From NCBI GenBank assembly GCA_022763825.1, contig JALEQX010000004.1, forward strand, positions 1-48,587: 48,587 bases of DNA, read 5' to 3'. The translations under genes were made by a program, and so were the position numbers. This stretch comes from Oscillospiraceae bacterium (GTDB taxonomy: Bacteria > Bacillota > Clostridia > Oscillospirales > Acutalibacteraceae). Below, piece after piece: positions 1 through 7,556 of this stretch. Within the stretch, counting starts at the first letter, position 1, and every line of letters starts with the position of its first letter. Under the pieces are notes generated by a model. It ran no database searches. It saw nothing but the letters and a program-made list of their open reading frames with translations, and was not told where the DNA came from.

Positions 1-140
1 ATTCAGATATTATCGAAACAAAAAGGATAGAGGATATAGACGCATTGACGTTCGGCGTACTTTACAGAAAGGGCGAAGAGTCGGAAATTGTAAGGGATTT
101 CGTCAGCTTCGCATGCGACGGAGCGAAAATATTTTTATAA
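1..140 (+). CDS. C-terminal fragment, possible LysR-type regulator
   Basis: Only the last 45 codons lie in the window. The reading frame is open from the left edge (first full codon at base 3) to a TAA at 138-140, and it starts outside the window. The visible residues have the hydrophobic/charged alternation of the end of a substrate-binding domain (a GVLYRKGEE stretch, then a short amphipathic helix with DFVSFA). This resembles the C-terminus of LysR-type regulators, but no diagnostic motif is visible, so the family is a guess. The TAA stop runs directly into an A/T-only hairpin that could serve as the gene's 3' end. Confidence 0.4.
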   Translation, partial: SDIIETKRIEDIDALTFGVLYRKGEESEIVRDFVSFACDGAKIFL

Positions 141-282
141 ACAATAATTTGTCGAGACAAATTATTGTTTCAGTGATTAGCGGTTAGTTGTCAGCAGTCA
201 GTATTACGTAATTTCTAACCGCTGCCCGCTGTCTGCTGTCCAAAACAATAATTTATTGCGATAACGCAGTAAATTATTGTTT
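138..282. repeat. Composite REP-like intergenic repeat, full copy
   Basis: The element has three parts. A perfect A/T palindrome (138-171, arms AAACAATAATTTGTC) is followed by a G/C-richer inverted repeat (TAGCGGTTAG pairing with CTAACCGCTG, and CAGCAGTCAG with CTGTCTGCTG around 176-239). A second A/T hairpin (244-282, arms AAACAATAATTTA) completes it. Diverged full or partial copies occur near 7.53, 25.86, 27.34 and 40.84 kb, always between genes. The sequence between copies is unrelated. Confidence 0.75.
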
Positions 283-299
283 CCACGGGGGGAGAATTC

Positions 300-1013
300 A
301 TGACTCAAAAAAGCAAAGAAACATTAAAAATAATTCTGCGGGGCGTTGTTGCGCTCATTTTATTCGCCGTCGCGATATGGAAATACGACGAATTGTCCTC
401 AATCGACCTTGAGTCAATCATCGCGTCGATAGATAACCGCCGGCTCGTATGGGTCGTCGTGCTCGGCGTTTATCTCGTAAAAGCTCTTGTATTCGTTATC
501 CCCGCCTCGGTCATATACGTCGCGGTCGGCGCGGCGCTACCGACGGCGCAGGCAGTGCTCATAAACGTGCTGGGTATTACGCTCGAGGTCACGGTAACGT
601 ATTTCCTCGGCAGATTTTTAGGCGCGGATTACGTCGAGAGATTGTTGTCAAAAAAAGAAGCGGGCAGAAAACTTCTGAACATGGATTTGCAGAATAAAAA
701 ATCGCTTATGTTCACCGTCCGTTTTCTCCCCGCGTTCCCGATAGATTTCGTAAGCCTGTTTTTCGGAGCCTCGCACAGTAATTTTCTCGTTTATTTCGCT
801 TTTTCCGTCCTCGGAATCGCGCCGAGAGTTATTCTTTTCACGATACTCGGCGACGGCATTTTCGCGTGGATTCCGATGGATAAAATCGTGCTTATAGTAA
901 TCTGTGCAATCCCCATAGGTGTTATCGCATATTTCATAAAAAAGTTTGTTATAGAAAAGAAAAAGGCGGAAAAAGAAGCGGAAAAAACATTCGAAAATAA
1001 AGATAAAAATTAA
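300..1013 (+). CDS. TVP38/TMEM64 (VTT/DedA-like) membrane protein
   Basis: This is a 237-aa integral membrane protein of the SNARE-associated/VTT (TVP38/TMEM64) family. Hydrophobic segments lie near residues 10-27, 50-80, 85-105, 137-157, 162-185 and 195-214. The family signature is the RFLP-x-FP-x-D region at 141-150 followed by a G-x-S turn at 156-158. The C-terminus is a lysine-rich cytoplasmic tail. Bacterial members are implicated in lipid scrambling or membrane homeostasis, and the substrate of this one cannot be read from sequence. The start is set by a GGGGGGAG ribosome binding site 7 bases upstream. The gene is single and ends in a strong terminator. Confidence 0.85.
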   Translation: MTQKSKETLKIILRGVVALILFAVAIWKYDELSSIDLESIIASIDNRRLVWVVVLGVYLVKALVFVIPASVIYVAVGAALPTAQAVLINVLGITLEVTVTYFLGRFLGADYVERLLSKKEAGRKLLNMDLQNKKSLMFTVRFLPAFPIDFVSLFFGASHSNFLVYFAFSVLGIAPRVILFTILGDGIFAWIPMDKIVLIVICAIPIGVIAYFIKKFVIEKKKAEKEAEKTFENKDKN

Positions 1014-1053
1014 AAAATCGGCGGATCGCTTGTGACGGTTCGCCGATTTTTTT
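1013..1053. terminator. Bidirectional Rho-independent terminator
   Basis: AAAAAATCGGCGGA pairs with the downstream TCGCCGATTTTTTT across a short loop. A-runs and T-runs flank the stem on both sides, so it can end both the TVP38 gene and the convergent regulator gene on the minus strand. Confidence 0.85.
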
Positions 1054-2467
1054 AACTTTTAATTCTGAATTTTCCCTTGCCGTGACCGGTAACAGGTTCA
1101 ACAACTTTTGCAGATTTCATTTGATTGAGCAGTATTCCCGCCGATGTGTTCGATTCTTCAAAAATTTCAGCAATATCTGATCTTCCGAAATACTCCTTAT
1201 CTCTCAAAAGCTCGATTGCAGCCCGCATCTTTTCTTTTGCTTTCGGTGTAAAATTATTTATACCAACCGCAACTTTTTCCGAATCAACCGCAACTTTTTC
1301 CTTATTTAATTTGTAATTAAGATTTGAAAGAATTACTGTAAATTGAGTTGAATCCGAATAAAAAACCGGCTCGCATCCTTTTGTAAAATTCGCGGAATTT
1401 TCATATGCGTTTCGTATTTTATTCAAACCGCTTCCCTGACGTTCCATATAGCCTAATTTTGAAAACACATCAGCCAAAATCGGATTTCTTCTATATGACG
1501 GAACATTGTTTAAATCTCTGTTTTGTATAAATGTACCGTCAGGCATTCCGCCGGGAGAATAAATACTAAGCCTATCATCAAACATATCAATATGGATTTC
1601 GCTTCCTAATATCAAATAGTCTCTGTGTATCAAGGCGTTGACAACAGCTTCAAAAAAGCTCCGCTCACAATAATCGGGCATTTCTATCCTTGAATCGGCA
1701 GTTTTGCTCCAAAGCGTTCTCATGTTTCTTTTGATAAAGCCGATACTTTCATTCAACAGGGTTATTAAACTGCCGGAAAATTCCGCACTGTCTAAAGCAT
1801 CAATTTTACCCCCGCTCTTATCTGTTCCGTTCCACCTGGTACAAAATACACGGGAATTCAAAACAGGCGAATCATCGGCTAATAAGGCTCCCGTATTTGT
1901 AAGCTTTCCCGAATTATCACGCAAACAAAATGAATCGAAAAATTTTTCAGACATACTCTCTTTCGTCCATGATTTGTATCTCTCTCTAAGCTTTGAAAAA
2001 GAATAATCATTAAAATCAAAAGGCGTTATAAGAGAATCAAAAGATTTATTCAGTCCGTTTAAAATTAAGCGGTTCAGAATATGATTTGAAGCCGGCACAC
2101 TTTCATTGCCGATACGAACATAAGCTTCCGTTACTCCGTCGGCTTTATAATAATAGGGTGTATCATGACCGGGATATACATTGAGAATTATTATATTTTT
2201 TTTATCAAAACGTACGGAATTCAATGAAAAAACAGGGTGAGGCGTTATTCTTGATATTATCAGTTCACTTATTTTCTCCGAGTCTTTTTGAATATCATCA
2301 AGCCCTATAATTGTTTTATTATCCTCAACTCCGAAAATCAATACACCTCCTGTGCCGTTTGAAAATGCACTGACACTTTTTAACCAGCTTTTTGGTTTTC
2401 TTGTTTCGACTGCTGATTTAAAATCACACTCTGTTGATTCAGCAATATAATTATCCAACGGATTCAT
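1052..2467 (-). CDS. AlbA_2 / HATPase_c_4 transcriptional regulator (RecG-like ATP-binding)
   Basis: This 471-aa protein has an N-terminal AlbA_2 (Schlafen AAA_4-type) domain, with ECDFK at 13-17, AFSNGTGG at 34-41 and the following VLIFGVEDN strand. A GHKL-type HATPase_c_4 region follows (ALIHRDYL, then DRLSIYSPGGMP, roughly 275-330). A C-terminal winged-helix segment lies at about 410-471. Such proteins are often labelled putative transcriptional regulators, and some members defend against foreign DNA. The start chosen is the second in-frame ATG, because AAAAGAGG lies 7 bases upstream of it, whereas the ATG six codons earlier has no ribosome binding site. The lower-GC, lysine/asparagine-rich codon use differs from neighbours and suggests acquisition by transfer. 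Confidence 0.8.
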   Translation of the reverse strand: MNPLDNYIAESTECDFKSAVETRKPKSWLKSVSAFSNGTGGVLIFGVEDNKTIIGLDDIQKDSEKISELIISRITPHPVFSLNSVRFDKKNIIILNVYPGHDTPYYYKADGVTEAYVRIGNESVPASNHILNRLILNGLNKSFDSLITPFDFNDYSFSKLRERYKSWTKESMSEKFFDSFCLRDNSGKLTNTGALLADDSPVLNSRVFCTRWNGTDKSGGKIDALDSAEFSGSLITLLNESIGFIKRNMRTLWSKTADSRIEMPDYCERSFFEAVVNALIHRDYLILGSEIHIDMFDDRLSIYSPGGMPDGTFIQNRDLNNVPSYRRNPILADVFSKLGYMERQGSGLNKIRNAYENSANFTKGCEPVFYSDSTQFTVILSNLNYKLNKEKVAVDSEKVAVGINNFTPKAKEKMRAAIELLRDKEYFGRSDIAEIFEESNTSAGILLNQMKSAKVVEPVTGHGKGKFRIKS

Positions 2468-2523
2468 GAAATCGCCTCTTTTCATAACTAAACCGTAAAA
2501 ATGAATTCAAAATAAAAAGTTTG

Positions 2524-3402
2524 TTATATTTTCAGCTTCGCATTATCCATGAACTTAAAGATTCTCGGTTGTACGAATTCTCTGATAATTATATAAACCG
2601 TAAATCCGATAGCCGCGCCCATTACGACGTCCGATAAAAAGTGTGCGCCGGCAATAAGTCTTGCAAACGCGGTGAGCGCGGTGAATACGAACGCGACGGC
2701 AAAGAAAAGTATTTCCTTGTTCTTATGCTCCTTCATTCTGTCCGATACGCTCAGAAGCAGGAACGTTTCCGAAGCCGCGTACGTGTGACCGGAGGGGAAC
2801 GAACGGCATCCTTTCATGCCGGCGATTTTGTACCACGGGGTGAAATTGTCTATCGTAAGACCGTTTACGCCGTTGAGCATATCGCGGTATCTCGGTCTGC
2901 CCCAGACGCGTTTGATAACCTCGACTCCCGCCGCCGTTACGAGAAACGTGAGAAGTCCGACTATCGCAAGCGGGCGCAGACGAATCATTGTCTCACGCTT
3001 TATGAGTCCGCCGAGAAACAAAGTCAATGCGGAGAACGCGACGGCTATGAGTATTAAAAATACCTTTGAAAAATCCTCGCCGAACCAGTCGTCGCCCAGC
3101 TTGAACATGCACAGAACCCAGCCTGCAAGAACCGCGAATGCGTACCCTGCGCCGAGAATTATATTTAACTTTTTATCCTTCATCGTCCGTGCGTAGAACA
3201 TAACCGTAAACGCAAAAGGAATGATGCAGAACATCGGGAACTCCGCGAATTTTTCCATGAAAATTCCGAAGCCGTTTGCCGGATTGTAAAGCGTGTTGTC
3301 TATCGCAAGATCCTTAAACGTCGCGGCGATGAGAAGAATCAGAGCAACGGCGTAAAATCCCGCGTAATAAAAAACGCGCATTTTCGGTTTTCTTTTTTCC
3401 AT
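2524..3402 (-). CDS. PAP2-family membrane phosphatase
   Basis: This 292-aa polytopic protein carries the complete type 2 phosphatidic acid phosphatase signature. The motifs are K164-x4-R169P170, PSGH at 203-206 (His206 in the active site) and R248-x5-H254-x3-D258. Hydrophobic segments lie at about 12-28, 55-70, 82-100, 114-133, 145-162, 231-247 and 258-274. Family members hydrolyse phosphate from lipid phosphates such as undecaprenyl pyrophosphate or phosphatidic acid at the outer membrane face. Which substrate is used here is not determinable. An AGGAGG sits 8 bases upstream of the ATG. It follows the MFS gene in the same direction with a 47-bp gap. Confidence 0.9.
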   Translation of the reverse strand: MEKRKPKMRVFYYAGFYAVALILLIAATFKDLAIDNTLYNPANGFGIFMEKFAEFPMFCIIPFAFTVMFYARTMKDKKLNIILGAGYAFAVLAGWVLCMFKLGDDWFGEDFSKVFLILIAVAFSALTLFLGGLIKRETMIRLRPLAIVGLLTFLVTAAGVEVIKRVWGRPRYRDMLNGVNGLTIDNFTPWYKIAGMKGCRSFPSGHTYAASETFLLLSVSDRMKEHKNKEILFFAVAFVFTALTAFARLIAGAHFLSDVVMGAAIGFTVYIIIREFVQPRIFKFMDNAKLKI

Positions 3403-3449
3403 ACCGAAACCTCCTGTATGTTTGTAATTTTATTTTAGTATATTTATTT

Positions 3450-4658
3450 TTATTTATCAATATTACTGTGTGTGTTTTTAGATTTTTTTAACAATTTAAC
3501 CGACGCGAGTATCATTACAACCGGAAAAACCGAGGCGAAAAGCATACCTTTTTTCAAATCGTCGCCGAATGCGGACGATATCATGCCGACGAGATACGGT
3601 CCCGACGAACATCCCGCGTCGCCCGCAAGCGCGAGGAACGCGAAAACCGACGTTGAGCATACCGGCATTTTAACCGCTGCGAGACTGTACGTTCCCGGCC
3701 ACATAACTCCGACGGCGAATCCGCACACACCCACGCCGATAAGCGACAGCACGGCAGAGGGTGAGAACGCGATTATCATATATCCCGCAAGACACAGCGC
3801 GGAGCAGAGCATTATATATCTTGTAAGTTCGACCTTTTTACTCAGGCGCGAATAAACGACTCTCGCAATGCCCATTAAAAGCGCGAACATACACGGTCCG
3901 GCGATATCTCCGACGGTTTTCGACACGCCGAGTCCCTTTTCGGCAAAAGCGGAAGCCCACTGACTGACCGCGATTTCCGCCGCGCCCGCGCACAGCATCA
4001 TTATCATTAAAACCCTGAATATTCCCGATTTTAAAAGGTGAGTAAGTTTGTCCCCGGATTCCTCCGGTTCGACGGTCTTATAAAGCGGAACGAATATAAA
4101 CAGTATGCCGTTGAGTATCGGGATTATCGACCAGACAGCCGACATTATTTTCCAATGCTCTATGCCTGCGGTCATGAAAAATACGGTTGAGAGGAGTATT
4201 ACGAGCATTTGACCCCAGCAGTAGAATGAGTGGAGTATGCTCATGTGCGCCTCTTTGTTTTTTGTCGGGCAGGACTCGACAACGGGGCTGACGAGCACCT
4301 CTATAAGACCTCCGCCGACGGCATAGAACACGATGGCGATTGTAATGCCTATCATCGGCGACGGCAGAACCGACGGCAGTACGCCAAGTAAAATGAGTCC
4401 GATTCCCGCCATGAAGTGTGAACCGGCAATACAGATTCTGACGCCTATCCTGTCTACGAATTTAGCCGAAAGAAAGTCTACGCAAAGCTGAATGAGGAAG
4501 TTGAACATCGCAAGGAACGACAGCTGTTTGAGCGTTATGCCGTAGTCCTTTTGAAACGTGACGTAGAGTAACGGGGCGAAGTTGTTGACGACGGCCTGCG
4601 TAATGTAGCCTACATAGCTTGCAAAAAGAGTCGATTTGTAATTTTGCCTTAAATTCAT
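3450..4658 (-). CDS. MFS transporter
   Basis: This 402-aa protein has about twelve hydrophobic segments and the typical layout of a Major Facilitator Superfamily carrier: two halves separated by a charged loop around residues 195-205 (YKTVEPEESGDK). Small residues are dense in the first and seventh helices. The N-terminal half has the LSAKFVDRIGVR loop expected between helices 2 and 3. The closest general resemblance is to sugar/nucleoside-type or uncharacterised clostridial permeases, and the substrate is unknown. The start follows AAGGAT. Transcription probably begins in the AT-rich region upstream and continues into the PAP2 gene. Confidence 0.85.
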   Translation of the reverse strand: MNLRQNYKSTLFASYVGYITQAVVNNFAPLLYVTFQKDYGITLKQLSFLAMFNFLIQLCVDFLSAKFVDRIGVRICIAGSHFMAGIGLILLGVLPSVLPSPMIGITIAIVFYAVGGGLIEVLVSPVVESCPTKNKEAHMSILHSFYCWGQMLVILLSTVFFMTAGIEHWKIMSAVWSIIPILNGILFIFVPLYKTVEPEESGDKLTHLLKSGIFRVLMIMMLCAGAAEIAVSQWASAFAEKGLGVSKTVGDIAGPCMFALLMGIARVVYSRLSKKVELTRYIMLCSALCLAGYMIIAFSPSAVLSLIGVGVCGFAVGVMWPGTYSLAAVKMPVCSTSVFAFLALAGDAGCSSGPYLVGMISSAFGDDLKKGMLFASVFPVVMILASVKLLKKSKNTHSNIDK

Positions 4659-4827
4659 TTTTTTATCCTTTTTTACATTTTAGATATAATATTTTATCAT
4701 TTAATTTAAAATAAAGCAAGCCGTATGTGTTTTTCATATTTTTCAACGGTATGATTATCGTTTGTTTTAATAATAAGGATATTTAGTAAATTTTGATATA
4801 AAATTGATAAATTTCGGTAAACTTCTA

Positions 4828-4856
4828 TTGACAATGTAGATTTTCTTTTATATAAT
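4828..4856 (+). promoter_or_regulatory. Consensus sigma-A promoter
   Basis: A perfect TTGACA and a perfect TATAAT are separated by exactly 17 bases. It drives the small membrane protein gene at 5039 and leaves a leader of about 175 nt. Confidence 0.8.
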
Positions 4857-4950
4857 TAAATTACAGAACTAATATATGTAAAAATAAACCGATAGTTTAA
4901 ACAAATAATAACGTATTAACATATTTTTTCATATTTGCATTATTGATATC

Positions 4951-4975
4951 GGAGGTGTTTGCGATGGTTTTATAA
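4951..4975 (+). other. Three-codon leader ORF with strong ribosome binding site
   Basis: GGAGG is followed 8 bases later by ATG-GTT-TTA-TAA (Met-Val-Leu-stop) inside the leader of the next gene. It may be a minimal upstream ORF that modulates translation, or a chance match. No further conservation can be judged from one copy. Confidence 0.3.
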
Positions 4976-5038
4976 TATCGGGCTAAGAATCGATTGTATT
5001 GAAATTTTATGAATTTAATTTAAAGGAGCGGAATACCT

Positions 5039-5281
5039 ATGAACAAAAAACTTACTTATTTTAAAATAAGCGAACCTTTGCTTTTATTCATGTGGCTTGT
5101 GTTATCCTTATTGGGATTTCCGATAGTAAACGTAGGCTTTTTCGCAGATCCGCATAATACCGTCGCCGGTGTGATATTCTACATTCTGATATCGCTGATC
5201 GCGGCGGTCGCAATATTAAACTTAATTATCGGTATAAAAATAAAGCCTAAATCCTATAGCAAAAGAGAGTCGAACTCATAA
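5039..5281 (+). CDS. Small two-helix membrane protein, unknown function
   Basis: This 80-aa protein has hydrophobic segments at about 12-32 and 42-68 joined by a short loop (FADPHNT), and it ends in a lysine-rich tail. An AAGGAG ribosome binding site precedes the ATG and a consensus promoter lies upstream, so it is very likely expressed. The family was not recognised. The last codons (5255-5275) form one arm of a perfect 21-bp inverted repeat whose partner lies at 5516-5536 inside the next ORF. The next ORF encodes a protein of the same helix-loop-helix-basic-tail shape. Confidence 0.65.
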   Translation: MNKKLTYFKISEPLLLFMWLVLSLLGFPIVNVGFFADPHNTVAGVIFYILISLIAAVAILNLIIGIKIKPKSYSKRESNS

Positions 5282-5536
5282 GGTTTATATCCACCCTCTT
5301 TCCGCTTCGACTGCGTTAAAGAAACTTGAAAGCCGTTAGGCTTCCGGCGTTCCTTTGCCTTGCCGAAACGAAAATATGATTGATAAAAACTGCTCCGCAC
5401 CCAAAATACAGCGGATTGCGTCTATGGGGACGGTTCTTTTCCGCTGGAATACTGGCGTATTTCAAGGGAAAAACCGTTCTCAGAGGCGTGAGACGGTGCG
5501 TTTTGGGCTTATGGGGTTCGACTCTCTTTTGCTATA
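5255..5536. repeat. Segment bounded by perfect 21-bp inverted repeats
   Basis: Arms at 5255-5275 and 5516-5536 are exact reverse complements (core AGCAAAAGAGAGTCGAAC on the left). The left arm is coding sequence of the 80-aa protein, and the right arm is inside the following ORF. Inverting the segment would place an ATG in frame directly in front of the second ORF. This is either the scar of an inversion or a live switch. Confidence 0.8.
5286..5332. repeat. 47-bp inverted repeat, left arm
   Basis: The arm matches the reverse complement of 5722-5768 at 45 of 47 positions. It starts 5 bases after the stop of the two-helix protein and includes CGCTTCGACTGCGTTAAAG. Confidence 0.9.
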
Positions 5537-5715
5537 CGATACCGTCCGTGATTTTCAGCGTTGTTATGATAGGCTTTGTATGGGTCGAATCTATTTGGGT
5601 AAGTTATGAACCGAACGCGCTGCCGATTCTCTTTAACGGCGCAGCGTGCTTGTTCCTCGTTCTTTCGATAATAATAAGCGTACTTCCGTTTCGTAAAAAA
5701 GCAAAAACAGCATAG
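5380..5715 (+). pseudogene. Truncated or switched-off paralogue of the two-helix membrane protein
   Basis: The ORF from a TTG at 5380 has no ribosome binding site, and its first 45 codons are low-complexity basic sequence, so they are probably not translated. From about 5537 it encodes two hydrophobic helices, a short acidic loop (YEPNALP) and a lysine tail, the same topology as the 80-aa upstream protein. The natural start seems to be missing. If the segment between the 21-bp inverted repeats were flipped, ATG-AGT-TCG would be joined in frame to this part, giving a protein of about 65-70 aa. I regard it as an interrupted or phase-off gene, and this is an inference. Confidence 0.45.
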
Positions 5716-5721
5716 TAACGT

Positions 5722-5768
5722 CTTTCAAGTTTCTTTAACGCAGTCGAAGCGGAAAAAGGGCGGATATA
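5722..5768. repeat. 47-bp inverted repeat, right arm
   Basis: This is the partner of 5286-5332, with two mismatches. It begins 7 bases after the stop of the second ORF, so each ORF is followed closely by one arm. Confidence 0.9.
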
Positions 5769-5846
5769 TTCCTTTACAGTTCGGTATATTTAATAAAATT
5801 CTCGGAGTTGTAGAAATACGGCTCCGATTTTTATATAAAAGAGCAG

Positions 5847-5876
5847 TTGAAACAAAGTTAATAAACGTATTATAAT
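5847..5876 (+). promoter_or_regulatory. Sigma-A promoter for alpha/beta hydrolase
   Basis: TTGAAA and TATAAT are separated by 18 bases, 39 bases before the hydrolase ATG. Confidence 0.55.
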
Positions 5877-5914
5877 ATACCTATAATAATTATAATATTC
5901 TTGGAGGCTTTTAT

Positions 5915-6868
5915 ATGAACAGGAAATCTAAGATCGCGCTTGTCTCCGCTTGTGCGGCCGGAATATATTCGGCTCTGACCGGACTTGTTTATTACGAGGT
6001 AATGGGCAGACGCGCGCACATTCCGCCGTTTGCTTTCTCGCTCGCCGACAAAAAGGCGCAGAAAAAGCCGGATTATAAACCATATAAGGAGACCGACGGC
6101 GAAAAGTGGTTTAAGGAGCAGTCTCTCATTGAATTTACGAGAACGAACGAGGAAAACCACGCGCTCAAAGCGTATTTTCTCCCGGCGGAGAACGATTCCA
6201 AAAAATTTGTTTTCCTCTCGCACGGCTACCGCTCGAACGCAAGGGACGAGTTCGGCAGATTTGCGAAATTCTATCACGATAACGGCGTAAACGTTTTCAT
6301 GGTTGACCACCAGGCGGCGGGACAGAGCGAGGGCGGACTCATCACGTTCGGTCAGCGTGAGGCTCGCGACGGACTCGGATGGCTCGACTTCATGATCGAT
6401 ACGTTCGGTGATGATATCGAAATATTCCTGCACGGAATCTCAATGGGATGCGCGACGGTTACGGCAATGACGGGCAATGATACGCTTCCCGAAAACGTAA
6501 AGTTTACGGTTGCCGACTGCGGTTATACGTCTATGCTTGACGAATTCAAATCGAATCTTGACAAGGCGCACGTTCCTGCATTTCCGCTTCTTAACGCCGT
6601 CTCGGTGATCCACCGCGCGGCGACGGGCATGAGCATTAAGGAGGGCGCGCCGATTGACATGGTAAAGAACGCGAAAGTTCCCGTGCTGTTCATCCACGGA
6701 GCGACGGACGATTTTGTTCCGACGACAATGGTATTTGAGCTGTACGAGGCGTGTACGAGCGAAAAGGATCTGCTGATTGTCGACGACGCCGAACACGCCG
6801 AGAGCTATAAAAAAGACCCCGCCTCATACGAAGCGAAGGTTAAGGAATTCATGGATAAATATTTGTAA
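5915..6868 (+). CDS. Membrane-anchored alpha/beta hydrolase
   Basis: This 317-aa protein has an N-terminal hydrophobic segment (about 7-27) that can act as a signal anchor, followed by an alpha/beta hydrolase domain. The oxyanion HG is at 103-104, the nucleophile elbow is GISMG with Ser176, the acid is Asp266 in GATDDFVP, and the base is His294 in DDAEH. The layout resembles the YqkD/BAAT-like group of Firmicutes serine hydrolases. The substrate is unknown (esterase, lipase or peptidase). A GGAGG lies 9 bases before the ATG. The gene is monocistronic, between a promoter and a terminator. Confidence 0.85.
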   Translation: MNRKSKIALVSACAAGIYSALTGLVYYEVMGRRAHIPPFAFSLADKKAQKKPDYKPYKETDGEKWFKEQSLIEFTRTNEENHALKAYFLPAENDSKKFVFLSHGYRSNARDEFGRFAKFYHDNGVNVFMVDHQAAGQSEGGLITFGQREARDGLGWLDFMIDTFGDDIEIFLHGISMGCATVTAMTGNDTLPENVKFTVADCGYTSMLDEFKSNLDKAHVPAFPLLNAVSVIHRAATGMSIKEGAPIDMVKNAKVPVLFIHGATDDFVPTTMVFELYEACTSEKDLLIVDDAEHAESYKKDPASYEAKVKEFMDKYL

Positions 6869-6875
6869 TTACAAG

Positions 6876-6920
6876 AAGCAGAATTTTGACAACAAACGAC
6901 AAAGTTCTGCTTTTATTGTA
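6876..6920 (+). terminator. Rho-independent terminator
   Basis: AAGCAGAA pairs with TTCTGCTT around a 21-base loop and is followed by a T-rich tail. It ends the alpha/beta hydrolase gene. Confidence 0.6.
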
Positions 6921-6927
6921 AAATATC

Positions 6928-6982
6928 TTTACAATAATGAAATTTTGTGATAAACTTGAGAAGTTCACGGATATATGTGAAC
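6928..6982 (+). promoter_or_regulatory. Toxin promoter and 5' stem-loop, module 1
   Basis: TTTACA-17-TAAACT (6928-6956) is followed by a perfect hairpin GTTCAC/GTGAAC (6963-6982) at the predicted RNA 5' end. The same arrangement, with a different but still paired stem, is present in modules 2 and 3. Confidence 0.65.
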
Positions 6983-7208
6983 CCCGGAGTTACCTATAAA
7001 CGGTAGGCGGTTTGCCCTTTTTATCTGTTAAGAGGGCGAAAACCCTCTTATTTTTGATAAGGGGGTGATGCTTGTGACTGAATCAGTTATTATTTTAATG
7101 TTAATAATTGTTATCCTTTACATAGCAAAAAAATAACCGCCCGATAAAAAACCCAAGCGGGCGGTTATAAACCAATGCTGGGCGAAACCGTCTGTCCGGT
7201 AACTCCTT
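6963..7208 (+). ncRNA. Structured toxin mRNA, module 1
   Basis: The predicted transcript folds by long-range pairing. GGAGTTACC near 6986 pairs with GGTAACTCC at its end near 7198-7206, and CGGTTTGCCC pairs with GGGCGAAACCG. Between them lie a hairpin AAGAGGG/CCCTCTT just before the ribosome binding site and the stem ATAACCGCCC/GGGCGGTTAT after the toxin stop. All four pairings recur in the other two copies despite sequence changes, including G-U exchanges, so the structure itself seems conserved. Confidence 0.7.
7074..7136 (+). CDS. Type I toxin-like hydrophobic peptide, module 1
   Basis: This 20-residue peptide starts at GTG, 8 bases after GGGGG. An ATG six bases upstream is too close to the ribosome binding site. 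The middle is almost entirely Ile/Leu/Val (VIILMLIIVILYIA) and the end is Lys-Lys, as in single-span membrane toxins of type I systems and small holin-like toxins. The last codons lie over the terminator of an antisense RNA. Two homologous peptides sit at 20914-20988 and 28659-28733, with a shared hydrophobic pattern and identical start spacing. Toxicity is inferred from the layout. Confidence 0.7.
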   Translation: MTESVIILMLIIVILYIAKK

Positions 7209-7210
7209 GC
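7126..7210 (-). ncRNA. Antisense antitoxin RNA, module 1
   Basis: A minus-strand promoter (TTGACA-17-TATAAT, 7217-7245) starts an RNA near 7210. Terminator arms at 7159-7168 and 7133-7142 are followed by seven U, which lie opposite the AAA-AAA codons of the toxin. The RNA of about 85 nt is fully complementary to the 3' end and 3' untranslated region of the toxin mRNA. Confidence 0.75.
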
Positions 7211-7216
7211 ATTTTT

Positions 7217-7245
7217 ATTATAATGGTTTTTTCAGATTTTGTCAA
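7217..7245 (-). promoter_or_regulatory. Antitoxin promoter, module 1
   Basis: Perfect TTGACA and TATAAT with a 17-base spacer on the minus strand. It is much closer to consensus than the toxin promoter, as expected for an excess antitoxin RNA. Confidence 0.8.
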
Positions 7246-7268
7246 TACTTACGTTTCGTAAAATTATA

Positions 7269-7308
7269 ACAGGGCTTTGGCATTTTACGCTCAAAGCCCT
7301 GTTTTTTT
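7269..7308 (+). terminator. Rho-independent terminator
   Basis: ACAGGGCTTTG pairs with CAAAGCCCTGT and is followed by seven T. It is placed to end read-through of the toxin mRNA. Confidence 0.75.
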
Positions 7309-7322
7309 ACACAGACATTTTT

Positions 7323-7450
7323 TGAATGGGAATACGTTGTATTCCGGGGGTAAAGGCAGAAAATTTTAAATATGATTCTGCCGGCGGAAACCCGCAGATT
7401 TCATATTGCCGACGCAGATTTATTACCGATAAAACCGCAAGTCTCATGCG
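7323..7450 (-). repeat. Module-associated ~130-bp repeat, copy 1
   Basis: Read on the minus strand it begins GCATGAGACTTGCGGTTTT and contains AATATGAAATCTGCGGGTTT-like and CTGCCTTTACC blocks. It ends with an imperfect palindrome (GGAATACAACGTATTCC). Diverged copies lie at 21195-21322 and 28863-28990. Each copy is within 80 bp of one toxin module. No conserved reading frame is seen across copies. Confidence 0.7.
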
Positions 7451-7527
7451 GGAAGATACTGCGTCTCAATTTGAATTTTCGCAATTATTTAAATTTGATT
7501 ATCATTCATAATCCTATGAACTCTTTT

Positions 7528-7556
7528 CTGCCCGCTGACCGCTAATCACTGTTTCG
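7528..7556. repeat. Partial REP-like repeat
   Basis: CTGCCCGCTGACCGCTAATC matches the G/C arm of the composite repeat. It contains the stop codon of the M28 peptidase gene. Confidence 0.55.

Larger units (their letters stand above)
4659..5038. other. AT-rich divergent intergenic region
   Basis: These 380 bases separate the minus-strand MFS gene from a plus-strand small membrane protein. They contain one consensus plus-strand promoter and a strong ribosome binding site in front of a three-codon reading frame, both listed separately. No RNA gene or repeat was seen. Confidence 0.5.

Noticed and set aside
5355-5609. 84-aa ORF starting in the inverted-repeat region
   Set aside because: It is in another frame than the two-helix coding part, with no ribosome binding site, and crosses the right 21-bp arm.
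7326-7511. 61-aa ORF in the module-associated repeat
   Set aside because: The other two repeat copies do not keep the frame (stops and a length change), so it is not likely coding.
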